Source: Ruminococcus sp. (GTDB lineage: Bacteria > Bacillota > Clostridia > Oscillospirales > Ruminococcaceae). Taken from it: a stretch of 5,621 bases of DNA. The stretch lies in NCBI GenBank assembly GCA_024697705.1, contig JAILFF010000267.1, forward strand, positions 1-5,621. Direction: 5' to 3'. The translations under genes and the position numbers were made by a program. The notes below the pieces were generated by a model, which made no database searches, was not told the origin of the DNA, and saw nothing but the letters and a program-made list of their open reading frames with translations. Shown here piece by piece: positions 1 to 5,621 of the stretch; the stretch's first letter is position 1, and every line of letters starts with the position of its first letter.

Positions 1-3000
1 CCTTCAAGATACTGCGTTACCTCCGACGGCTTCCTTATTCTTTCCTCCGAAACAGGCTGTATCGACATTGCACCGGAAAAGATCGTCCGCAAGGACAGAG
101 TACGTCCCGGAAAAATGCTGCTTGTTGACACAAAGCAGGGCAGGATAATCGACGACAGCGAGCTTAAGGAATACTACGCTACTCGTCAGCCCTACGGTGA
201 ATGGCTCGATCAGCAGCTTATCAATCTGCATGATCTGCATATCCCGAACAAGAATATAAATATGTACAGCCGCGAAGAACTGGAGCGTACCCGGAAGGCG
301 TTCGGCTATTCGTATGAGGATATCATGAACAGTATCCTTCCGATGGCGGAAAAAGCTGCCGAGCCGATAGCCTCTATGGGCGCGGATATACCGATCCCGC
401 CGCTTGACAAGAACAACCCTCCGCTCTTCAATTACTTCCGTCAGAGCTTTGCTCAGGTTACGAATCCTCCTTTTGACGCGATCCGCGAGGAGATCGTTAC
501 CGATACGAGCGTTTATCTCGGCGAGGACGGCAATATTTTGGAGGAACGTGCCGAAAACTGCCACGTTCTGAAAATCGAACACCCGATACTCACCGAGACC
601 GATATGCTTAAGATCAAGAATCTTAAGACAGATGGTCTGCGTTCGGAAGTTATCCCGATAACATATTATATCGGCACAAAGCTCGAAAAAGCTATCGAAA
701 GACTCTTTATCGAGGCTGACAAGGCATATCGCAGCGGCGCAAACATTCTTATCCTTTCCGACCGCGGCGTGGACGAATTCCACTGCGCTATCCCCTCTCT
801 GCTGGCGGTCGCAGCATTGCAGCAGCACCTTGTTTCCACAAAGAAGCGTACAGCCGTGGCTCTCGTGCTCGAAAGTGCCGAGCCGCGTGAGGTACATCAT
901 TTCGCGGCGCTGCTCGGTTTCGGCGCCTGCGCAATTGATCCTTATCTTGCTCATGAGACGATCCACGACCTTATTGAAACAGGTATTCTCGACAAGGACT
1001 TCTACGCCGCGGAAGACGACTACAACAGCGCCGTTCTGCACGGTATAGTAAAGATAGCCTCGAAAATGGGCATTTCCACCCTGCAATCATATCAGGGAAG
1101 CAAGCTGTTTGAGGCAGTGGGCATCTCAGACGAACTGATAAACAAGTATTTCCGCGGAACCGTCAGCAGGATCGGCGGACTTACGCTTGACGACATCAGC
1201 CGCCGCACCGAAATGCTGCACAACGCGGCTTTCGACCCGCTCGGGCTCGGCAGCGACAGCGGCATATCGAGTCTTGGCAGCCACAAGCTGCGCAGCGGCA
1301 AGACCGAGCATCTGTATACTCCCGAGACCATTCATCTGTTGCAGCAGGCTGCCTGGACAGACAATTATGATACCTTCAAGAAGTACACCGCCTGCTTCGA
1401 GCGCTCCGATAAGGAGATCACCATTCGCAGCCAGCTCGGCATTGATTTCGACAAATGCGAGCCGATACCGATAGACGAGGTAGAAAGCGTCGAGAGCATC
1501 TGTCACCGTTTCAAGACGGGCGCTATGTCTTACGGCTCTATCTCGCAGGAGGCACACGAATGTCTTGCCGAAGCCATGAACCGTATCGGCGGAAGATCGA
1601 ACTCGGGCGAGGGCGGCGAAAGTCCCGAACGTCTGCGTTCGGAGCGCTGCTCGGCAATAAAGCAGGTGGCTTCGGGACGTTTCGGCGTTACAAGCGAATA
1701 TCTCAATTCCGCCAACGAGATACAGATCAAGATGGCACAGGGCGCAAAGCCGGGCGAGGGCGGTCATCTGCCTTCAGGCAAGGTGTATCCCTGGATAGCC
1801 AAGACGCGCCATTCGACTGCGGGCGTAGGGCTTATCTCCCCTCCTCCGCACCATGATATTTACTCGATAGAAGACTTGGCACAGCTGATATACGATCTGA
1901 AAAACGCCAACCGCAGCGCCCGCATAAGCGTTAAGCTCGTTGCGGAGGCAGGTGTCGGCACAGTCGCGGCAGGCGTTGCCAAGGCTGGTGCCGAAGTAAT
2001 ACTTGTTTCGGGCTACGACGGCGGAACGGGCGCCGCGCCGAAAAGCTCGATATACTGCGCGGGACTTCCGTGGGAAATGGGTATAGCCGAAGTACATCAG
2101 ACGCTTATCATGAACGGTCTGCGCTCCCGCGTAAGACTTGAAACAGACGGCAAGCTGATGACGGGACGCGACGTACTTATTGCGGCGCTTCTCGGTGCGG
2201 AAGAATTCGGCTTTGCTACTGCTCCGCTGATAACAATGGGCTGCGTGATGATGCGCGTCTGCGACCTTGATACCTGCCCGATGGGTGTGGCTACGCAGAA
2301 TCCCGAGCTGAGAAAGCGTTTCAAGGGCAAGCCCGAGTATATCGTGCGCTTCATGCACTTTATAGCACAGGAGCTTCGCGAATATATGGCAAGACTCGGC
2401 ATCAGGACGGTCGATGAGCTTATCGGCAGAACAGATCTTCTGTACAAAAAAGCGGATTGCAAACTCGATCTTTCGCAGATACTTTACAATTCTCCCGAAA
2501 ACGGCAGCCATTTCGAGCCCGAATGTGTTTATGATTTCAAGCTTGAACAGACTAAGGACGAAAAGATCCTCATCAAAAAGCTCAAAGGCTCGCTTAACGG
2601 CGGTTCGGGAAAATCGCTGTCTGTGAATGTTTCCAGCACAGACCGCACCTTCGGAACGCTGTTCGGTTCGCTGATAACACAGATCAAAGGCGAACAGAAG
2701 CTCCCTGACGACACCTACACCGTTCACTGCAACGGCAGCGGCGGTCAGAGCTTCGGCGCGTTCATACCGAAGGGTCTTACATTGGAGCTTTGCGGCGATA
2801 CCAACGACTATTTCGGCAAGGGTCTTTCGGGAGGAAAGCTGGTGCTTTTCCCTCCCAAGGAATCGGTATTCAAAGCTGAGGAAAATATCATCGCGGGCAA
2901 CGTGGCGCTTTACGGAGCAACTTCGGGCAAGGCGTTCATCAATGGCGTTACGGGCGAGCGTTTCTGCGTCAGAAACTCGGGCGCTTACGCGGTATGCGAG

Positions 3001-3408
3001 GGAGTCGGCGACCACGGCTGCGAATATATGACAGGCGGCGTTGCGGTAATTCTCGGACGAACGGGAAAAAACTTCGCCGCGGGTATGTCTGGAGGAACGG
3101 CTTACGTTCTCGACGAGGAGCGCGACCTTTATATGAGACTTAACAAATCGCTGGTTTCGCTTGAAGCCGTAAGCGGTAAATACGATATTGCGGAGCTGCG
3201 TTCGCTTATCGAGCAGCACGCGGAGGCAACGGGTTCGCCAAAGGCAAAGCGTATTCTCGAAGGCTTCGAGAAATATCTGCCGTATTTCAAAAAGGTAGTT
3301 CCGCATGATTTCGCTGCGATAAATAAAGCGATATCGACGTGTGAAGAAAAAGGAATGAGCCGCGAACAGGCTGAGATAGAAGCCTTCTACGCGGTAACAA
3401 GAAAGTAA
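1..3408 (+). CDS. gltB: Glutamate synthase large (alpha) subunit, 5'-truncated by the window edge
   Basis: This subunit makes L-glutamate from 2-oxoglutarate and glutamine-derived ammonia in the cytoplasm. The frame is open from base 1, so the ATG at 115 is internal: bases 1-114 encode conserved GOGAT sequence (PSRYCVTSDGF... RVRPGK) leading straight into MLLVDTKQGRI. 1135 residues are visible; full-length GltB is about 1500, so the N-terminal class II glutamine amidotransferase domain with its catalytic Cys is missing. Numbered from the first visible residue: end of the amidotransferase region to about 70; central domain about 120-400; FMN/2-oxoglutarate synthase domain about 490-820, with GAMSYGSIS (507-515), the GEGGE loop (537-541), GAKPGEGGHLPSGK (581-594) and SGYDGGTGA (670-678); 3Fe-4S ligands Cys748, Cys754 and Cys759 in the expected C-x5-C-x4-C spacing; GXGXG beta-helix domain about 865-1080, with NGSGGQSFGAF. 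A short charged tail follows. All visible family motifs are intact, so it is probably functional. It is followed by gltD after 14 bases, implying one transcript. Confidence 0.97.
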   Translation, partial: PSRYCVTSDGFLILSSETGCIDIAPEKIVRKDRVRPGKMLLVDTKQGRIIDDSELKEYYATRQPYGEWLDQQLINLHDLHIPNKNINMYSREELERTRKAFGYSYEDIMNSILPMAEKAAEPIASMGADIPIPPLDKNNPPLFNYFRQSFAQVTNPPFDAIREEIVTDTSVYLGEDGNILEERAENCHVLKIEHPILTETDMLKIKNLKTDGLRSEVIPITYYIGTKLEKAIERLFIEADKAYRSGANILILSDRGVDEFHCAIPSLLAVAALQQHLVSTKKRTAVALVLESAEPREVHHFAALLGFGACAIDPYLAHETIHDLIETGILDKDFYAAEDDYNSAVLHGIVKIASKMGISTLQSYQGSKLFEAVGISDELINKYFRGTVSRIGGLTLDDISRRTEMLHNAAFDPLGLGSDSGISSLGSHKLRSGKTEHLYTPETIHLLQQAAWTDNYDTFKKYTACFERSDKEITIRSQLGIDFDKCEPIPIDEVESVESICHRFKTGAMSYGSISQEAHECLAEAMNRIGGRSNSGEGGESPERLRSERCSAIKQVASGRFGVTSEYLNSANEIQIKMAQGAKPGEGGHLPSGKVYPWIAKTRHSTAGVGLISPPPHHDIYSIEDLAQLIYDLKNANRSARISVKLVAEAGVGTVAAGVAKAGAEVILVSGYDGGTGAAPKSSIYCAGLPWEMGIAEVHQTLIMNGLRSRVRLETDGKLMTGRDVLIAALLGAEEFGFATAPLITMGCVMMRVCDLDTCPMGVATQNPELRKRFKGKPEYIVRFMHFIAQELREYMARLGIRTVDELIGRTDLLYKKADCKLDLSQILYNSPENGSHFEPECVYDFKLEQTKDEKILIKKLKGSLNGGSGKSLSVNVSSTDRTFGTLFGSLITQIKGEQKLPDDTYTVHCNGSGGQSFGAFIPKGLTLELCGDTNDYFGKGLSGGKLVLFPPKESVFKAEENIIAGNVALYGATSGKAFINGVTGERFCVRNSGAYAVCEGVGDHGCEYMTGGVAVILGRTGKNFAAGMSGGTAYVLDEERDLYMRLNKSLVSLEAVSGKYDIAELRSLIEQHAEATGSPKAKRILEGFEKYLPYFKKVVPHDFAAINKAISTCEEKGMSREQAEIEAFYAVTRK

Positions 3409-3409
3409 C

Positions 3410-3416
3410 GGAGGTG
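3410..3416 (+). promoter_or_regulatory. Ribosome binding site of gltD
   Basis: GGAGGTG lies two bases after the gltB stop codon and six bases before the ATG at 3423, which is ideal Shine-Dalgarno spacing. It decides the gltD start: the in-frame GTG at 3414 sits inside this motif and so cannot be served by it. The site also shows that gltD is translated by its own initiation while being coupled closely to the end of gltB. Confidence 0.88.
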
Positions 3417-3422
3417 AGCGAA

Positions 3423-4910
3423 ATGGGAAAACCAACAGGATTTATGGAGTATCAGCGTCACGAAACAAACGCTGCTTCTCCTATCGAAAGAATAAAGAAT
3501 TTTTTGGAGTTCCACACGGAGCTTGCCCCCGAAGAGCGCAGCCGACAGGCGGCGCGGTGCATGGACTGCGGAGTTCCCTTCTGTCAGAACGGAAATATGC
3601 TCGGCGGCATGATATCGGGCTGTCCGCTCAATAATCTTATCCCCGAATGGAACACACTTCTGTATAAGGGCAAGGAAGAACAGGCAGTATACCGTCTGCT
3701 TGAAACGAACAATTTCCCCGAATTCACATCGAGAGTATGTCCCGCGCTTTGTGAAAAGGCGTGTATCTGCGGCATACACGATCAGCCCGTAACGGTACGC
3801 GAAAACGAACGTGCGATTATCGAGCAGGCGTTTTCGTCGGGCGTGATAAAGCCGCGTATTCCCGCTGTAAGGAGCGGAAAACGCATCGCGGTGATAGGCT
3901 CGGGTCCCTCGGGACTTGCCGCTGCCGATATACTCAACAGGCGCGGACACAACGTTACTGTCTATGAGCGCAGCGACCGTCCCGGCGGTCTGATGATGTA
4001 CGGCATACCGAACATGAAACTCGAAAAGGACGTAGTTCTTCGCCGAACCGCGCTGATGGAGCTTGAGGGCGTAGACTTTGTCACGGGCTGTGATGTCGGG
4101 CGCGATATTAGTGCGGAAAAGATCCTTTCGAGCTATGACGCGGTAGTTCTCGCCTGCGGTTCGTCGCAGCCGAGAGATATAAACGCCGAAGGACGCAACG
4201 CAGAAGGCATTTATTTCGCGGTTGATTTCCTGACCTCGACTACAAAGAGTCTGCTTGACACCGGTCTTGCGGAGGGCACATTCATTTCGGCTAAGGACAA
4301 GAACGTTGTCGTGATCGGCGGCGGCGATACAGGCAACGACTGCGTTGGAACGGCTGTCCGTCACGGGTGCAGCTCGGTAACTCAGCTTGAAATGATGCCG
4401 AAGCTCCCCGACGAACGTGCGGCGAACAATCCCTTCCCCGAGTATCCGAGAATTTGTAAGACCGACTACGGTCAGGAGGAAGCGGCAGCCATCTTCGGAC
4501 ACGACCCCCGCATTTACGAGACTACGGTCAAGGAGTTCATAAAAGACGAGAACGGCAAGCTTGCGGCTGTCAAGACGGTAGGGCTTTCCTTCAGCACCGA
4601 CAAGGAATCGGGCAGGCGAGTTATGACGGAGATTCCCGGCAGCGAGCAGGTACTCCCCTGCGAGCTTTGCCTGATCGCGGCAGGCTTCACGGGCTGTCAG
4701 AGCTACATAGCCGAAGCTTTCGGCGCGGAGGTCGGAGCACGCGGAACTGTCCTTACTTCCGACGGAGCTCATTCCACAAGCGTTCCGAAGGTGTTTACTG
4801 CGGGCGATATGCATATCGGTCAGTCCTTGGTGGTACGCGCTATCCGTGAGGGCAGAGACTGCGCCGCGGAAGTTGACGAGTTCCTGATGGGTTATACCAA
4901 TATTCGCTGA
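3423..4910 (+). CDS. gltD: Glutamate synthase small (beta) subunit, NAD(P)H-dependent
   Basis: GltD feeds electrons to GltB: NAD(P)H reduces its FAD, and electrons pass through Fe-S clusters to the FMN of the large subunit. The protein has 495 residues, normal for the family. The start is ATG 3423, giving MGKPTGFMEYQR, a typical GltD N-terminus. An N-terminal Fe-S domain (about 20-145) carries two cysteine groups: Cys46, 49, 54 and 67 (C-x2-C-x4-C-x12-C), and Cys106, 110, 114 and 116 (CPALCEKACIC). The FAD Rossmann motif is VIGSGPSG (157-164), followed by PGGLMMYGIPNMKL (187-200), a strongly conserved segment. The pyridine nucleotide motif is VIGGGDTGNDC (297-307). The C-terminal FAD motif is VFTAGDMHIGQSLVV (457-471). 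Relatives of this fold include the dihydropyrimidine dehydrogenase N-terminal region and the small subunit of NfnAB, but adjacency to gltB settles the identity. The segment after the second beta strand (LEMMPKLPDER, 322-332) lacks the arginine pair of the E. coli-type protein, so NADH use is possible. Confidence 0.96.
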   Translation: MGKPTGFMEYQRHETNAASPIERIKNFLEFHTELAPEERSRQAARCMDCGVPFCQNGNMLGGMISGCPLNNLIPEWNTLLYKGKEEQAVYRLLETNNFPEFTSRVCPALCEKACICGIHDQPVTVRENERAIIEQAFSSGVIKPRIPAVRSGKRIAVIGSGPSGLAAADILNRRGHNVTVYERSDRPGGLMMYGIPNMKLEKDVVLRRTALMELEGVDFVTGCDVGRDISAEKILSSYDAVVLACGSSQPRDINAEGRNAEGIYFAVDFLTSTTKSLLDTGLAEGTFISAKDKNVVVIGGGDTGNDCVGTAVRHGCSSVTQLEMMPKLPDERAANNPFPEYPRICKTDYGQEEAAAIFGHDPRIYETTVKEFIKDENGKLAAVKTVGLSFSTDKESGRRVMTEIPGSEQVLPCELCLIAAGFTGCQSYIAEAFGAEVGARGTVLTSDGAHSTSVPKVFTAGDMHIGQSLVVRAIREGRDCAAEVDEFLMGYTNIR

Positions 4911-4965
4911 AAAATATAACAGGCAGATACTTCTTCGTGACGTATCTGCCTGCTTTGTTCTGTCT
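4911..4965. terminator. Bidirectional rho-independent terminator between convergent genes
   Basis: A perfect 11-bp inverted repeat, CAGGCAGATAC (4920-4930) and GTATCTGCCTG (4942-4952), encloses an 11-base loop. On the + strand it begins nine bases after the gltD stop and is followed by a moderately T-rich tail (CTTTGTTCTGTCTGT). On the - strand the same hairpin is followed by TTATATTTTT (complement of 4919-4910), a better T tract that reaches the gltD stop codon. It therefore probably ends both the gltBD transcript and the phosphofructokinase transcript. The rest of the 88-base gap (4966-4998) is AT-rich and shows nothing else I can name. Confidence 0.85.
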
Positions 4966-4998
4966 GTAATTTTCAATTATCAGCTCTGTCCCTAAAGA

Positions 4999-5621
4999 TC
5001 ATATATGCATCTTGAAATGAACGGGCATTCCGTTTTTCATTTTAATATCCACCTCTCCGCAGATAAGCGGGAGGAAATATTTTATCGCTTCGTCGGAGAC
5101 ATTGTTGCCCGCCGCGTTTATCCACTCGCGTGGGAAGAATTTTTCCTTATTTGCCATAAGCGAGGTATCGGCGCTTTCGATAGTCACGACATAGGGCTTG
5201 TCGGAAATGCGGCGGAACGCCATCGTCACACCTGTTTCACCGCGCATCGCTGCCTTTACCGCTTCGGCGCCGATAGCTTCCGCCTCATCTATGTCCGTTT
5301 TTGAGCAGATATGGCTGGAGCAGCGCTGCATTACATTCAGCTCGATCGAACGCACCTTGCAGCCGATCTCGTCGCGGACGAGCTGTTCAAGAGCCTTGCC
5401 CACGCCCGAAAGATACTTATGTCCGAAGTTATCCGAAACGCCGCTTCGCGCTCCCGAAATGTCAAGCTCTACGCCCTCGGACACCGCAACGATAACCGCC
5501 TTGTGCTTTGCCCGTTCCGCTTTGACGTCCTCCAGGAAACGTTCGGTGGAAAAATCGCTTTCGGGCAGATAGATCAGGTGAGGAGCAACCTCGTCGTTTG
5601 CCCGAAGAAGACACGAAGAAG
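4999..5621 (-). CDS. Phosphofructokinase family protein (ATP- or diphosphate-dependent), C-terminal part, cut by the window edge
   Basis: The enzyme phosphorylates fructose 6-phosphate at C1 in cytoplasmic glycolysis. The frame is open to the right edge, giving 206 visible residues and a TGA stop at 4999-5001. The GTG at 5484 is an internal valine codon: upstream codons read family sequence, including VAPHLIYLPE (11-20 of the visible part). Other recognisable segments are the substrate-site VSEG (46-49), DNFGHKYLSGVG (63-74), IELNVMQRCSSH (92-103) with the conserved QR pair where E. coli PfkA has QRGG, SKTDIDEA (106-113), and PREWIN (163-168). This pattern resembles the roughly 400-residue clostridial phosphofructokinases, at least one of which uses pyrophosphate, more than E. 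coli-type PfkA. The N-terminal half with the GGDG/GGDD donor-specificity motif is outside the window, so the donor cannot be assigned and no symbol is given. It converges on gltD, 88 bases apart, and shares a terminator with it. Confidence 0.9.
   Translation of the reverse strand, partial: SSCLLRANDEVAPHLIYLPESDFSTERFLEDVKAERAKHKAVIVAVSEGVELDISGARSGVSDNFGHKYLSGVGKALEQLVRDEIGCKVRSIELNVMQRCSSHICSKTDIDEAEAIGAEAVKAAMRGETGVTMAFRRISDKPYVVTIESADTSLMANKEKFFPREWINAAGNNVSDEAIKYFLPLICGEVDIKMKNGMPVHFKMHI

Noticed and set aside
1455..1856. Short + strand frame of 133 codons overlapping gltB.
   Set aside because: It lies out of frame within the FMN domain coding sequence, has no family resemblance and no translation signal.
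1774..3435. A 553-codon open frame on the - strand opposite gltB, with others opposite its 5' part (4-1086) and opposite gltD (3387-4976).
   Set aside because: The translations show no recognisable domain, are rich in Arg, Cys, His and Tyr in an unnatural way, and lie antisense to strongly conserved coding sequence. They are explained by codon bias in gltBD removing reverse-complement stops.
4471..4486. Internal GGAGGAA inside gltD, considered as a ribosome binding site for a shorter product.
   Set aside because: No suitable start codon at proper spacing opens a plausible product, and the bases encode the conserved YGQEEA segment.
4967..4979. Small inverted repeat TAATT-TTC-AATTA in the convergent gap, considered as an operator or second terminator.
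   Set aside because: Five A/T pairs with a three-base loop are expected by chance in AT-rich spacer, and there is no T tract or promoter next to it.
5005..5304. Open frames on the + strand opposite the phosphofructokinase gene, also at 5198-5572.
   Set aside because: The - strand frame encodes clear family motifs; the + strand frames have none and no ribosome binding site.
1..5621. Search for an undescribed system: repeats, mobile elements, CRISPR, tRNA or other RNA genes, riboswitches.
   Set aside because: Nearly all bases are accounted for by three conserved metabolic genes, and the single 88-base gap holds only a terminator.

Overview
This window is ordinary central metabolism of a bacterium. 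It holds the two subunit genes of glutamate synthase (GOGAT) on the + strand, and the 3' part of a phosphofructokinase-family gene converging on them from the - strand. The organism looks like a moderate-GC, low-abundance-of-intergenic-DNA Firmicute, most likely a Clostridia member of the Ruminococcus/Oscillospiraceae kind. That is inferred from the strong GGAGG ribosome binding site, the roughly balanced GC content, and the resemblance of the proteins to clostridial homologues as remembered. No alignment was run, so the taxonomic guess is only moderate.

Layout. Bases 1-3408 (+) encode the large subunit GltB, entered part-way: the N-terminal glutaminase domain lies before the window, while the central domain, FMN/2-oxoglutarate synthase domain with its 3Fe-4S cysteines, and C-terminal GXGXG domain are all visible. 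After a 14-base gap carrying a near-consensus ribosome binding site, 3423-4910 (+) encodes the complete small subunit GltD. Bases 4911-4998 are the only non-coding stretch, with a perfect 11-bp hairpin that appears to terminate transcription from both sides. Bases 4999-5621 (-) encode the C-terminal 206 residues of a phosphofructokinase that runs off the right edge.

How the genes work together. GltB and GltD form one enzyme. GltD oxidises NAD(P)H and passes electrons through its FAD and Fe-S centres to the FMN of GltB, where ammonia released from glutamine in the (unseen) amidotransferase domain is used to convert 2-oxoglutarate to glutamate. The phosphofructokinase belongs to glycolysis and is a convergent neighbour, not part of the same transcript.

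I looked for an undescribed system and found no sign of one: no repeats, mobile elements, RNA genes, CRISPR or unexplained conserved structure. The points that merit a second look are modest: the possible NADH preference of GltD, the phosphoryl donor of the kinase, and the shared terminator.
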